Assembly (NCBI GenBank): GCA_964572825.1
Contig: CAZNGS010000001.1
Coordinates: 1-64,000, forward strand
DNA: 64,000 bases
Direction: 5' to 3'
Source of the DNA: CAYVBE01 sp964572825
Lineage (GTDB): Bacteria; Planctomycetota; Brocadiia; SM23-32
Shown piece after piece: positions 22,259 to 31,537 of this stretch. Within the stretch, counting starts at the first letter, position 1. Each line of letters begins with the position of its first letter. The notes under the pieces were generated by a model. That model was not told the DNA's origin and did not search any database. It saw nothing but the letters and a program-made list of their open reading frames with translations. The position numbers were made by a program, and so were the translations under genes.

Positions 22259-22282
22259 GTTGCCGAAACCACCATCGGCAAC
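22259..22282 (+). promoter_or_regulatory. stem-loop in the leader of the sulfhydrylase gene
   Basis: A perfect 8-base stem GTTGCCGA (22259-22266) and TCGGCAAC (22275-22282) with an 8-base loop lies 31 bases before the ATG. No U run follows and I cannot fit a known SAM riboswitch, so it is only a possible mRNA leader structure. Confidence 0.4.
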
Positions 22283-22313
22283 AGTCCGAACCATTGACAG
22301 CGGAGGAGTGTCC

Positions 22314-23600
22314 ATGCCCGAGGACGGGAAGCATCGCTTCGACACTGTCGCGGTCCACGGGGGCCACGTCCCTGACCGGGACACCCACTCCCGCGCCGTG
22401 CCCATCTACCAGACCACCTCGTACCTTTTCGAGGACACCGATCATGCCGCGCGCCTGTTCGCCCTCGATGAGCCGGGCTATATCTACACCCGCATCATGA
22501 ACCCCACCACCGAGGTGCTGGAGAGACGGGTGGCCGCCCTCGAGGGGGGCGTCGGCGGGCTGGCGTTCTCCAGCGGCATGTCCGCCATCACGGCCGGCTG
22601 CCTGACCATCCTCGGCCAGGGCGACCACATCGTCTCCTCAAGCGGTCTCTACGGCGGCACCTACACCCTGTTCAGCCACACCTTCCCGAAGAAACTCGGC
22701 GTGGAGGTGACCTTCACCGAGAGCGACGATCCGGCCGAGTTCGAAGCCGCCGTCACCGACCGGACCCGGCTGCTCTACACCGAGACCATCGGCAACCCGC
22801 GCCTGACCGTGCCCGACTTCGAAGCCCTGGCGGAGGTGGCCCACTCCAACGGTCTGCCTCTGATGGTGGACAACACCGTGGCCTCGCCCTGGCTCTGCCG
22901 GCCCATCGAACACGGCGCGGACATCGTCGTCCACTCCCTGACCAAGTACCTGGGCGGCCACGGCAACAGCATCGGCGGTCTGCTGGTGGACGGCGGAAAC
23001 TTCGACTGGGAGGGCTCCGGGTTGTTCCCGGAACTGGTGGAGCCGGACCCCAGCTATCACGGCGTGCGCTACGTGGAGGATTTCGGCGAACAGGCGTACG
23101 TCACCAAGGCCCGCGTCCACCTGCTGCGGGACCTGGGCGGGTGCATAAGCCCGCTCAACTCGTTCCTCATCCTGCAGGGCATCGAGACCCTGCCCCTGCG
23201 CATGGAACGGCACTGCTCGAACGCCGCCGCCGTGGCGGAATTCCTGCGGCACCGCGCCGGCGTGAGCTGGGTCAATTACCCCGGCCTGGAGGACCATCCC
23301 ACGCACGAGCTGGCGGCCAGGTACCTGGAGGGCGGCTTCGGGGCTATCATCGGTTTCGGCGTCGAGGGCGGACTGGAAGCGGGCAAGCAGTTCATCGAGG
23401 CGCTGGAGCTGGTGAGCCACCTGGCAAACATCGGCGACGCCCGGACGCTGACCATCCACCCGGCCAGCACCACGCACCAGCAGCTCAGCGAGGAGAAGCA
23501 GCGCCAGACCGGCGTCACGCCGGACTTCATCCGGCTCTCTGTGGGCATCGAGGACGTGGAGGACATCATCCGGGACCTCGATCAGGCCCTGGGGCGCTGA
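22314..23600 (+). CDS. O-acetylhomoserine sulfhydrylase / trans-sulfuration PLP enzyme
   Basis: A 428-residue Cys/Met metabolism PLP-dependent enzyme. The PLP lysine is K211 in HSLTKYLGGHG, and SSGMSAI, YGGTY and the substrate-binding YIYTRIMNPT are all present. Length and the C-terminal SVGIEDVEDIIRDLDQAL fit O-acetyl-L-homoserine sulfhydrylase (MetY-type: O-acetylhomoserine plus sulfide gives homocysteine and acetate), although cystathionine gamma-synthase or methionine gamma-lyase cannot be excluded. The ATG at 22314 follows CGGAGGAG, so the longer upstream frame is rejected. The Gfo/Idh/MocA gene follows 72 bases downstream. Confidence 0.85.
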   Translation: MPEDGKHRFDTVAVHGGHVPDRDTHSRAVPIYQTTSYLFEDTDHAARLFALDEPGYIYTRIMNPTTEVLERRVAALEGGVGGLAFSSGMSAITAGCLTILGQGDHIVSSSGLYGGTYTLFSHTFPKKLGVEVTFTESDDPAEFEAAVTDRTRLLYTETIGNPRLTVPDFEALAEVAHSNGLPLMVDNTVASPWLCRPIEHGADIVVHSLTKYLGGHGNSIGGLLVDGGNFDWEGSGLFPELVEPDPSYHGVRYVEDFGEQAYVTKARVHLLRDLGGCISPLNSFLILQGIETLPLRMERHCSNAAAVAEFLRHRAGVSWVNYPGLEDHPTHELAARYLEGGFGAIIGFGVEGGLEAGKQFIEALELVSHLANIGDARTLTIHPASTTHQQLSEEKQRQTGVTPDFIRLSVGIEDVEDIIRDLDQALGR

Positions 23601-23672
23601 ATCGAGTACGCCCCCGGTCTTGCGGGTCGCCGCGCAGTTTAGAAACCCCCCGACGCCTGGAAGGGAATTGGC

Positions 23673-24689
23673 ATGAACGATGCGCCCGTCAGGCTGTGCA
23701 TGATCGGGGCGGGCGAGCACGCCTCCCGCAACATCTACCCCAACTTCTACTTCCTGGCGGGCGACGCCGAAGTGGTCGCCAACTGCGACCTGGAGCTGGA
23801 CAAGGCGCGCGAGATCGGCCGGCGGTTCGGCATCCGGCGGCATTACACCCATTTCCGCGAGATGCTGGAGGAGGAGAAACCCCACGGCGTGATGGTCTGC
23901 ATCGGCGACCGCGCCCACGCCGAGCTCGGCGTCGAGATCATGCGTCTCGCCTACCACGTCTACGTGGAGAAGCCGCACGCCCCCTCGCTGGAGGCGTCAC
24001 GGGAGATGCTGCGCGCCTCTCGTGATACGGCACGCATCTGCATGGTGGCGTTCAAGAAGCGCTTCGCCCCCGCGTATGTCAAGGCGCGAGAGGCCATCCA
24101 GTCAAAGGAGTTCGGGCGGCCCACCATGATCCAGCTCATGCGGGGCAAGGGCGGCGGGCCCGCCGACTCGCCCGGGTGGCTCTGGCAGTGGGGCTGCCAC
24201 CTGACCGACCTGGCGCCCTATCTGTTCGGCCCCGTGCGGGAGGTGCACGCCGGCAAGAACGCCGACGACTGGAGCGCCGTCACGGCCAGCCTGCGGTTCG
24301 TCAACGGCGCCGTCGGCACCATCACCTACTGCTCGCCCGGCGCCAACTGGGAGGAGATCATGGCCGTCGGCGACGGGATGAAGGCCGTCCGCGTCAGCAA
24401 CTCCATATTCATGACCCGCTACCGCGGCAACGCCCCGGAAGGCGGCCATCTGCCCGGCTTCGTGGCCGGCTACACCGACAGCGCCGTGGAAATGGGCTTC
24501 GTGGGCGAGCTGCGGGAATTCGTGGCGGCCATCCGCGAGGGACGCCAGCCGGAGTCGAACATCGCCCACGCCGCCCACACCCGCGCCCTGCACGACGCCA
24601 TTATGGAATCGCTGGAGGCGCATGCGGCGGTCGGGGTCGAGCAGTTCGACCCCGCCGAACTGGACGCGCCGGCACCGATAGACGGGTGA
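23673..24689 (+). CDS. Gfo/Idh/MocA family oxidoreductase
   Basis: A 338-residue NAD(P)-dependent oxidoreductase of the glucose-fructose oxidoreductase/inositol dehydrogenase/MocA family. It has an N-terminal Rossmann fold (CMIGAGEHASRNIYP, a G-x-G-x-x-A/S variant), the conserved EKPHAPSLEAS (the EKP motif that contacts cofactor and substrate) and a C-terminal alpha/beta domain with WQWGCHLTD. The substrate is probably a sugar or cyclitol and is unknown. A good ribosome site is not obvious (GGAAGGGAA lies about 10 bases upstream). Confidence 0.88.
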   Translation: MNDAPVRLCMIGAGEHASRNIYPNFYFLAGDAEVVANCDLELDKAREIGRRFGIRRHYTHFREMLEEEKPHGVMVCIGDRAHAELGVEIMRLAYHVYVEKPHAPSLEASREMLRASRDTARICMVAFKKRFAPAYVKAREAIQSKEFGRPTMIQLMRGKGGGPADSPGWLWQWGCHLTDLAPYLFGPVREVHAGKNADDWSAVTASLRFVNGAVGTITYCSPGANWEEIMAVGDGMKAVRVSNSIFMTRYRGNAPEGGHLPGFVAGYTDSAVEMGFVGELREFVAAIREGRQPESNIAHAAHTRALHDAIMESLEAHAAVGVEQFDPAELDAPAPIDG

Positions 24690-24694
24690 ATTCA

Positions 24695-24719
24695 GACGCG
24701 ACGGAGCGCGTCTCTCCAG
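24695..24719. repeat. short palindromic element (class GACGCG-ACGGAG-CGCGTC)
   Basis: Stem GACGCG and CGCGTC around ACGGAG, followed by TCTCCAG. The same 25-base element, with CCTCCAG, occurs at 63698-63722, 63801-63825 and again across the gap at 63990. It lies just after the stop of the Gfo/Idh/MocA gene. Confidence 0.7.
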
Positions 24720-24833
24720 ACGGGGCGGGTCGCAAGACCTCCGCTCGTTACGGGAGCAGCCCCGGCGCCACCAGCTTCTAAAGTATCTCCGGGCCGTCGG
24801 CCACCCGGGATCCGGCGGTGGCCCGGCCTTCGC

Positions 24834-24862
24834 TTGACGCAGTTGGACGACATGTTTAGAGT
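24834..24862 (+). promoter_or_regulatory. sigma-70-type promoter for the ABC transporter operon
   Basis: TTGACG (24834-24839) and TAGAGT (24857-24862) are 17 bases apart, about 70 bases before the first gene of the operon at 24934. Confidence 0.6.
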
Positions 24863-24933
24863 GTCGGGCGTCGGCTGAGCTACGCGAGGCTCGCCTCCCC
24901 GGACCCGCCGTACCCGCCAGGACGGAAACAGAA

Positions 24934-25821
24934 ATGCACCTGAAACGCCCTCTCATCATCGCGCTGGTGCTGGCCGCGACGCTGGTGCCGGCCTGCGGTC
25001 CGTCGGTCGAGACGGGGACGGTGCAGGAGCAGCTTCAGGAGGGATGGCGTCGCTACAGCACGGGCAGCTTCGAGTTCGCCGTGGATCAGTTCAAGTACAC
25101 CCTCCGGCAGCCCGGCCTGACCGAGCAAGACAGATACTCCGCCCTTCTGGGCCTGGCCACGACCTATCACTACGATACCAACTCGGACCTGGGGGCCGCT
25201 CGCGCGCACTACGAGAAGCTGCTCGAGCTACCCCTGGAGGCCGCGCGGCGGCAGGCATTGCTGGGGCTGGGGTTGGTGGACCTGGAGGATGGTAAGGTCG
25301 AGAGCGGCCGGATGAAGCTGATGGAGCTCGCGCAGCAGTATCCGCAGTCCCTCGAGGCGGACGAGGCCACGCTGCACCTGGCCGATTCGCTGCTGCATCC
25401 GCGGGGGCCCGAGGAAGAGGAGGATCCGGTGGGGGGGTTCGTGCTGCCCGCCGAGGCGGCCGTGCGCAGGGGAATGGAGATACTGGAGGAGCGTCTGTCG
25501 GAGCATCCCGACAACTCCCTGGCGGCACTGATGCACCTGCGGCTGGCCCACCGCTACATCGAGCGGGAGGCCTGGCGGGACGCCACCGAGCACCTGAAAC
25601 AGGCGCTGGCGAAGGGTATAACAAGTTCACGCACGCGCAGTTCGGCCATGTGGTCGATCGCCCGCATCGCGGAAAAGGAACTGCAGGACTACGCCCTGGC
25701 GGCAGAGTACTACGAGGCGTTCACCAACGAGACGAAACGCCACGTCCTCTACTACCGGGCCATGCAGAGCCTGGAGCGGATGAAAGAGCGGCTTCAGCAG
25801 GCAGAGGTAGAGAGCGGATGA
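24934..25821 (+). CDS. tetratricopeptide-repeat lipoprotein
   Basis: A 295-residue protein with a lipoprotein signal (hydrophobic LIIALVLAATLVPAC, lipobox VPAC) and helical TPR-like repeats throughout (for example GWRRYSTGSFEFAVDQFKYTL and LATTYHYDTNSDLGAARAHYEKLLEL). It overlaps the binding-protein gene by four bases (ATGA), which suggests translational coupling. It may be a scaffold for the sugar transporter at the outer face of a membrane. A TPR lipoprotein leading a sugar ABC operon is unusual; the role is inferred only from position. Confidence 0.75.
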   Translation: MHLKRPLIIALVLAATLVPACGPSVETGTVQEQLQEGWRRYSTGSFEFAVDQFKYTLRQPGLTEQDRYSALLGLATTYHYDTNSDLGAARAHYEKLLELPLEAARRQALLGLGLVDLEDGKVESGRMKLMELAQQYPQSLEADEATLHLADSLLHPRGPEEEEDPVGGFVLPAEAAVRRGMEILEERLSEHPDNSLAALMHLRLAHRYIEREAWRDATEHLKQALAKGITSSRTRSSAMWSIARIAEKELQDYALAAEYYEAFTNETKRHVLYYRAMQSLERMKERLQQAEVESG

Positions 25822-27479
25822 GCCTCCGCGGCCGATTGACCAGATATCCCGCGCTGCTCTTGCTGATCGTCACCTACGTGATCTCGACGGGCGTGGTCGT
25901 CACCAACTACTATCGAAGCAAAGGCAGGACCGGCCAGGGGCAGAAGACCGTGCTGCGCATCGCCCACTGGCAACTGGAACCGGGCATCCGGGACGCCATC
26001 GACTACTGCGCCGAAGAGTTCCGGAAACACCACCCGGAAGTGGTGGTCAAGCAGATACTGATCCCGGAGGAGGGTTACTTCCGGTGGGTCAACACCCAGC
26101 TTATCGGCCGCACCGCGCCGGACATGATCGAGACGGGGATGGGCAGCGCCCAGCTGTGGCAGAAGTTTTACGCCCGTTATTTCATGCCGCTCGACCAGTA
26201 CGTGGAGCAGCCGAATCCCTACAATGAGGGCACGGAGCTGGAGGGACTGCCATGGCGGCAGACGTATTTCGACGAGATGGAGGGCGGCTACGACGAGGTA
26301 TTGCAGAGCTACTTCCGGGTGCCGCTGTCGGCGTTCACGCTGCGGCTCTACTACAACCGGGACATGGTGCGGGATGTGTGGCACTCCGAGGGCGGCAGCG
26401 AGTTTCCGGAGACATACGAGGAGCTGGCGCGGCTTTGCGAGCTGCTCAAGGAAGCCCGGCCGGGGAAGAAATTCGTTCCCATCGCGGGCGCCGACTATAG
26501 TTTCGAGCGCATAGACGACATCTTCCAGACCGTTTTCACGGCACCCTACCTGGACCGCACGGATGTGGACTACAACGGGATCGTGAGCACGCTGGAGTCT
26601 GCCGCGCCCCTCTACAGCGGTGCCATCCGCATGACGGAGCCGCCGATTCGGTACAACTTCCAGATACTCCGGGAAGTGGCCGACTACTCCCCGCCCGGGG
26701 CGACCTCCATGGACCGGGAGCAGGCGAAGTTCCAGTTCCACCAGGGACGGGCGGCGATGATCCCGACCGGCAGCTGGGACTACTCGACGCTGACCGAGCA
26801 GGCCGACTTCGAGGTGGCGGTGACGGACTTTCCCATTCCCACGAAAGACGATCCTACCTACGGACCCTACGTGTCCGGCCAGCCGACGGAGGCGGACACG
26901 CGCGGCGCTTTCCCCTTTGCCATCACCAAGGTCTCGAAGCACCCGGAGCTGGCGCTGGAGTTCCTCCAGTTCGCATCGTCTCTAAAGATGAACGAAGAGT
27001 TGAACCATCGGATGTACTGGATCCCCGTAATCAGGGGCGCCGGGCTGCGCGAGGGGCTGGAGCCCTTCAAGCCACGCGTGGAGGGCTATTCGATCGGCCT
27101 GCAGTACGAAGCCCCCAACACCACGATATCCTACACCCAGAAGCTGCCTCGCTACCTGTCCCACGAGTTGGACTACGACCAGTTCGTCGACGATTACATG
27201 GAAGCTTTCAGGCGCAGGCTGCCCGGCGCCGGAGGTGTGCAGAAATACGTGAGTGACCTGCAGCACACGCTTAGGGCCCAGATGAGGCGGGCCGCCACGC
27301 GCCGTGCCGCCATCAACGGCGCCGTCGGTGCCACGGCCACCATCACCGGCCAGCCCGCGCACCAGTACCGTCGGATCGTCGAGGCCTACGCCACCCAGAG
27401 CAACTCCCTGGACCACGAGGTCAAGCTCTGGGTCGAACATGCAAAGCTGCGCCAGCAAGAGCAAGAGAAGAAAGAGTAG
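25818..27479 (+). CDS. membrane-anchored ABC transporter substrate-binding protein
   Basis: The ATG at 25818 overlaps the TPR stop. The 553-residue product has an N-terminal hydrophobic helix (ALLLLIVTYVISTGVVVTNYY) with no lipobox or clear cleavage site, then a family-1 extracellular solute-binding domain (from TVLRIAHWQLEPG; ligand-region features such as APDMIETGM and GRAAMIPTGSWDYS). It is longer than typical maltose-type binding proteins and has a helical, charged C-terminal tail of about 90 residues. It probably delivers an oligosaccharide or sugar to the two permeases downstream while staying tethered to the inner membrane. Confidence 0.8.
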   Translation: MSLRGRLTRYPALLLLIVTYVISTGVVVTNYYRSKGRTGQGQKTVLRIAHWQLEPGIRDAIDYCAEEFRKHHPEVVVKQILIPEEGYFRWVNTQLIGRTAPDMIETGMGSAQLWQKFYARYFMPLDQYVEQPNPYNEGTELEGLPWRQTYFDEMEGGYDEVLQSYFRVPLSAFTLRLYYNRDMVRDVWHSEGGSEFPETYEELARLCELLKEARPGKKFVPIAGADYSFERIDDIFQTVFTAPYLDRTDVDYNGIVSTLESAAPLYSGAIRMTEPPIRYNFQILREVADYSPPGATSMDREQAKFQFHQGRAAMIPTGSWDYSTLTEQADFEVAVTDFPIPTKDDPTYGPYVSGQPTEADTRGAFPFAITKVSKHPELALEFLQFASSLKMNEELNHRMYWIPVIRGAGLREGLEPFKPRVEGYSIGLQYEAPNTTISYTQKLPRYLSHELDYDQFVDDYMEAFRRRLPGAGGVQKYVSDLQHTLRAQMRRAATRRAAINGAVGATATITGQPAHQYRRIVEAYATQSNSLDHEVKLWVEHAKLRQQEQEKKE

Positions 27480-27485
27480 GCGCCC

Positions 27486-28460
27486 ATGGCACGCCAGAGA
27501 GTGAGACTGGGCCAGCTAAAGAGCCACTGGCCGCTGTATCTGCTGCTGCTGCCGAGCCTCACCCTCATCGCGCTCTTCCTCTACTATCCGGCGTTCAGCG
27601 GCATCTACTACAGTTTCCACACCTGGAACGGGGACGAACTCTCCACCTGGGTGGGCCTGCAGAACTATGCCGAGGCATTCAGCGACCGGGAGCTGAGGCA
27701 CGCCTTCCTGGTGGTGGGCATCCTGTTCGTGGCCAGCCTGTTCAAGATGATTCCCTCGATCATCACGGCGGTGGTCATTCATCGGGTGACCAGCGACCGG
27801 GCCCGTTACATCTATCGGCTGCTCTTCGTGGTGCCGATGGTGATTCCGTGGATGGTGGTGCTGCTGATCTGGAAGTTTTTCTACGACCCGCTGGTGGGGT
27901 TGCTGAACAGTTTCCTGCAGGCCACCCACCTGATGGACCTGCTGGTGGCGGCGAACTCATGGCTCATCCAGGAAGGCATTATGGATGCAGGTGCACGGGT
28001 GTTTGTCGAGAATCAACCGCCGGCCTGGCTGGGGCAGACGCAGCTCGTGCTGCCGGCCGTCATCCTGTGGGGATTTCCCTGGATCGGCATAATCGGTGTG
28101 CTGATCTACCTGAGCGGATTGGAGAAGATACCCGGCTCCGTGTACGAATGCGCCGACCTGGACGGCGTGGGGTGGCTGGGCAAATTCTTCTACATCGAGC
28201 TGCCCCTGATCGCCACCCAGGTCAGGGTCAACCTGGTGCTGATGATCATCCGCGTGCTCAAGGGCTTCGGTATGATCCTGGTCTTGCTGGGCAATGCCGG
28301 AGGCCCCGGGGGAGCGGCAAACGTGCCCGGGCTGTACATGTACTACAACGCCTTTATCGAACGACGGGCCGGCTACGCCTGTGCGATCGGAATACTGCTG
28401 TTTTTGATCATCGTCGTGCTGACCTACATTAATAACAGGTTCGTGCGGGTCGAGAAATGA
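27486..28460 (+). CDS. sugar ABC transporter permease (MalF/UgpA type)
   Basis: A 324-residue inner-membrane permease with about six helices, starting with LYLLLLPSLTLIALFLYYPAFSGIYYSF. The EAA-type coupling loop is seen around YECADLDGVGWLGKFFYIELPLI. A long periplasmic loop with a hydrophobic segment (about residues 140-185) is larger than in most CUT1 permeases. It pairs with the next gene (ATGA overlap) and with the binding protein six bases upstream. Confidence 0.88.
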   Translation: MARQRVRLGQLKSHWPLYLLLLPSLTLIALFLYYPAFSGIYYSFHTWNGDELSTWVGLQNYAEAFSDRELRHAFLVVGILFVASLFKMIPSIITAVVIHRVTSDRARYIYRLLFVVPMVIPWMVVLLIWKFFYDPLVGLLNSFLQATHLMDLLVAANSWLIQEGIMDAGARVFVENQPPAWLGQTQLVLPAVILWGFPWIGIIGVLIYLSGLEKIPGSVYECADLDGVGWLGKFFYIELPLIATQVRVNLVLMIIRVLKGFGMILVLLGNAGGPGGAANVPGLYMYYNAFIERRAGYACAIGILLFLIIVVLTYINNRFVRVEK

Positions 28461-29287
28461 GCAAGATCGCCGAAAGCCGGACGGCGTGGTTTCTCAAGCA
28501 TGGCTACCTGTGGCTGATGCTGGCGCTGGTCTTCCTGCCCTTCTACGTGATGCTGGTGATCAGCTTCAAGACCAACAGCCAGTTCCATCGGATGCCCTGG
28601 CTGCCGACCTTGCCGCTGCACTGGGAGAACTGGCAGGCCGGCTGGGACACGGTGGCCGTCTACATCGCGAACTCGGTTTTCCTGGCCGTCACGGCGACCC
28701 TGATCAGCCTGGCGGTCGCCATACTCGCCGCCTACGTTTTCGGGCGATTCCGGGTGCCCGGCGGCGATTTGACCTGGATGCTGGTCCTTCTTCTCATGCT
28801 CATGCCCGGCGTCGCCAACCTCATCCCGCTGTTCACCCTCATGAAGAAGCTCAACATGCTCAACTCCCTGCTGGCGCTGGCCCTTGTGGTATCGGCCGGC
28901 GGACAGATAGTCTGCATCTACGTGCTGCGCAATTTCATCGAGGACATGCCGCGGGAGTTCTTCGAGTGCGCCCGGATCGACGGCGCCTCGCACCTGCAGC
29001 AGATAATCCACGTGGTCATCCCGCAGGCCGGCGGCATCATTTCCACGCTGGCCATTCTCCGTTTCGTCGGCGCCTGGAACAACTTCCTGCTGCCCCTGAT
29101 CACCATTCGAGACCCGGAGATGCTGCCCCTGGCGGTGGGGCTCTACCGCCTCCAGGGCGCTTACGTCATCCAGTGGGGCCCCCTGATGGCCGCGTACTTC
29201 ATTTCTGCGATCCCGCTGGTGATCCTGTTTGCGTTCACCATGCGCTTCTTCATCCGGGGCCTGGGCGAGGGCGCGATAAAAGGGTAG
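28457..29287 (+). CDS. carbohydrate ABC transporter permease (MalG/UgpE type)
   Basis: A 276-residue permease with six predicted helices. The coupling loop reads FECARIDGASHLQQIIHVVIPQAGG, the classical EAA motif of CUT1 sugar importers. The start overlaps the stop of the first permease by four bases. Together the two permeases make the heterodimeric membrane channel. Confidence 0.9.
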   Translation: MSKIAESRTAWFLKHGYLWLMLALVFLPFYVMLVISFKTNSQFHRMPWLPTLPLHWENWQAGWDTVAVYIANSVFLAVTATLISLAVAILAAYVFGRFRVPGGDLTWMLVLLLMLMPGVANLIPLFTLMKKLNMLNSLLALALVVSAGGQIVCIYVLRNFIEDMPREFFECARIDGASHLQQIIHVVIPQAGGIISTLAILRFVGAWNNFLLPLITIRDPEMLPLAVGLYRLQGAYVIQWGPLMAAYFISAIPLVILFAFTMRFFIRGLGEGAIKG

Positions 29288-29318
29288 CCTGACAGCGAAT
29301 ACAACCGGAGGAATGACG

Positions 29319-30458
29319 ATGGCCGAGGTGAGATTCAAAGACGTCTCCAAGGTCTACGAAGGAGGCGTGGAGGCCGTGAACGAGGTGAACCTCACCGTCG
29401 ACGACGGCAGCCTGCTGGTGCTGGTGGGGCCCTCGGGCTGCGGAAAGTCCACCACCCTCCGCATGGTCGCCGGCCTGGAGGACATCACCCAGGGAGACAT
29501 CTACATCGGCGGCGAGCGCGTCAACGACGTCCTGCCCAAGGACCGCGACATCGCCATGGTGTTCCAGAACTACGCCCTGTATCCCCACATGACGGTCTTC
29601 AACAACATGGCCTTCGGGCTGAAGCTGCGCAAGTACCCGAAGGATGAGATACAGCGCCGGGTGACGGACGCCGCGGAGCTGCTGGAGATCGAGTCTCTGC
29701 TGGACCGCCGGCCCAAGGAGCTGTCCGGCGGCCAGGCCCAGCGGGTGGCCGTCGGGCGGGCCATCGTGCGCCAGCCCAAGGTCTTCCTGTTCGACGAACC
29801 CCTGAGCAACCTGGACGCCAAGCTGCGCGTCCAGATGCGCGTGGAGATCGCCCGGCTCCACGAGCGCCTGGGCGCCACCATGATCTACGTGACTCACGAC
29901 CAGGTGGAGGCCATGACGCTGGGCTCGAAGGTGGCCGTCATGAAGCACGGCTACATCCTGCAGGTGGACACCCCCATCGGTCTCTATAACCGGCCCGTCA
30001 ACCGCTTCGTGGGCGGCTTCATCGGCAGCCCGCCGATGAACTTCCTCGAGGGCACGCTGCGCACAGAAGGGGACCAGGTGTTGTTTCAGGCCGGTCAACT
30101 GAGTTTCGCCCTCCCACCCGAGCGGGCCAGGGCCGTCGAGAGCCACCTGGGCAAGGACGTGCTGCTCGGAATCAGGCCGGAGGACATCCACGACCGCGCC
30201 TTCAGCCCCCGTGCCGAAACCGGCATGACCGAGCAGATGCACGTGGACGTGGTCGAGCCGCTGGGCGCCGAGACGCTGGTGTATCTGGACACCCCCTCGC
30301 AGGAGCAGGACATCGTGGCAAAGTTCGACAGCCGCAGCCAGCCGCAGGTAAACCGCGACATCGAGGTGGTCTTCGATCTGCGCAAGGCGCACGTCTTCGA
30401 CGCCGAAAGCGAAGAATCCCTGACCTACGACGTGGCCGCAGAACCCGTACAGACCTGA
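29319..30458 (+). CDS. sugar ABC transporter ATP-binding protein (MalK/UgpC type)
   Basis: A 379-residue ATPase with Walker A GPSGCGKSTT, Q-loop region MVFQNYALYPHMTV, signature LSGGQAQRVAVGRAI, Walker B VFLFDEPLSNLD and the His switch VTHDQ. A C-terminal OB-type regulatory (TOBE) region follows (LGIRPEDIHD). I place the start at the ATG at 29319 because GGAGG lies seven bases upstream; the ATG at 29313 would have only one base of spacing. The ATPase being inside the operon indicates a dedicated, not shared, motor. Confidence 0.93.
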   Translation: MAEVRFKDVSKVYEGGVEAVNEVNLTVDDGSLLVLVGPSGCGKSTTLRMVAGLEDITQGDIYIGGERVNDVLPKDRDIAMVFQNYALYPHMTVFNNMAFGLKLRKYPKDEIQRRVTDAAELLEIESLLDRRPKELSGGQAQRVAVGRAIVRQPKVFLFDEPLSNLDAKLRVQMRVEIARLHERLGATMIYVTHDQVEAMTLGSKVAVMKHGYILQVDTPIGLYNRPVNRFVGGFIGSPPMNFLEGTLRTEGDQVLFQAGQLSFALPPERARAVESHLGKDVLLGIRPEDIHDRAFSPRAETGMTEQMHVDVVEPLGAETLVYLDTPSQEQDIVAKFDSRSQPQVNRDIEVVFDLRKAHVFDAESEESLTYDVAAEPVQT

Positions 30459-30488
30459 CCGGACGGTGCGACGAGGAGAGGTCAGCAG

Positions 30489-31520
30489 ATGCTGGAATTC
30501 ATGAACGGAACGGTGGCACCGGCGCCGGATGCCGACCGGGCGATGATGCGCGAGGCCGGCGTCGAATGGGTGCGGCTGGGGACCCCGGTGCCCTTCGAGG
30601 ACCACATCGGCGGCAGTTTGACCGAAAGATATCAACGCTACCGGGAGGCCGCCGCCGGATGGCGAGAGGACGGCTTCCGGATCATGGGCGTCAGCCCCGG
30701 TCCCGGCGTCAAGCGCTGGGAGCCGGGCGAGGACGGCAGGCTGCACATGGTCTGGCACCGCCGCCTGCCGCAGTGGTTCGGCGATCTGACCGGCCGGCGC
30801 TGCCTGGAGACCTACCGGGAGATGTGCGAGTTTTTGGGCGACGATCTCTCCGGTCTCGTGGAAGTATGGCAGGTAGCCAACGAGCTACACTGGCACCAGT
30901 TCGCCGGCCCGCTGAACCCGCCGCGGGCCTGCGAGTTGATCCTGGCCGGCGCGCGGGGGCTGAAGTCCTCCGACCCCGCCCTCGTCGTCGGGCACAACGC
31001 CGGCACCAGTCCCAACTCCTACTTCTTTTTCGGCCGCCTGTTCGCCGATCCGGACGGACCGCTCGACTACTGCGGGGTGGACAGGTACTTCGGCTCCTGG
31101 CACCCCGGCGGGCCGGAAGACTGGGTGCCGACCATCGAACTGCTCCACGAACTGACCGGCGCCCCCGTGCTGATCAATGAGTGGGGATATGCCTCCGCCG
31201 GCGGGGTCAAGACGCCGGAGGACCATGAGGCGGGGCGCATCACCTGCGAGTGCCACCGCTGGCCCTACGGCTGGGGAGGCGGGCATACGCCCCAGGTCCA
31301 GGGCGAATTCGTCGAGCGCACCTTTGATGCCTTCTGCCGGGTCAAGGAGAAGATGCTGGGGCAGTTCTTCTTCCGCTGGTCCGACCAGGAAACGTGCTGG
31401 CAGTGCGGCCGACCCGACTGCCCCGCCGAGACCGCCTGGGGCATGGTGGACCTCGATGGCAACCCCAAGCCCGCCTACCGCGCCTACCAGGCGGGCGTGC
31501 GCTGCCCGGGCAGCGGCTGA
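30489..31520 (+). CDS. clan-A (TIM-barrel) glycoside hydrolase-like protein
   Basis: A 343-residue cytoplasmic protein with no signal peptide. Two features suggest a clan-A retaining glycosidase: an Asn-Glu pair in WQVANELHWHQ (E132, candidate acid/base) at the end of a predicted strand 4, and LINEWGYAS (E231, candidate nucleophile) at strand 7. It does not clearly match a named GH family; the GH5, 39, 42 and 44 groups are the nearest in layout. A Cys-rich CWQCGRPDC segment near the C-terminus may hold a metal. GAGGAGAGG before the ATG supports the start. As the last gene of the transport operon it probably cuts the imported sugar. Confidence 0.65.
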   Translation: MLEFMNGTVAPAPDADRAMMREAGVEWVRLGTPVPFEDHIGGSLTERYQRYREAAAGWREDGFRIMGVSPGPGVKRWEPGEDGRLHMVWHRRLPQWFGDLTGRRCLETYREMCEFLGDDLSGLVEVWQVANELHWHQFAGPLNPPRACELILAGARGLKSSDPALVVGHNAGTSPNSYFFFGRLFADPDGPLDYCGVDRYFGSWHPGGPEDWVPTIELLHELTGAPVLINEWGYASAGGVKTPEDHEAGRITCECHRWPYGWGGGHTPQVQGEFVERTFDAFCRVKEKMLGQFFFRWSDQETCWQCGRPDCPAETAWGMVDLDGNPKPAYRAYQAGVRCPGSG

Positions 31521-31537
31521 GCCGACCTTGCCCGCAG

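Noticed and set aside
22206..22313. SAM riboswitch before the sulfhydrylase gene
   Set aside because: Only one simple hairpin is present; the multi-helix core of SAM-I or the pseudoknot of SAM-II cannot be fitted.
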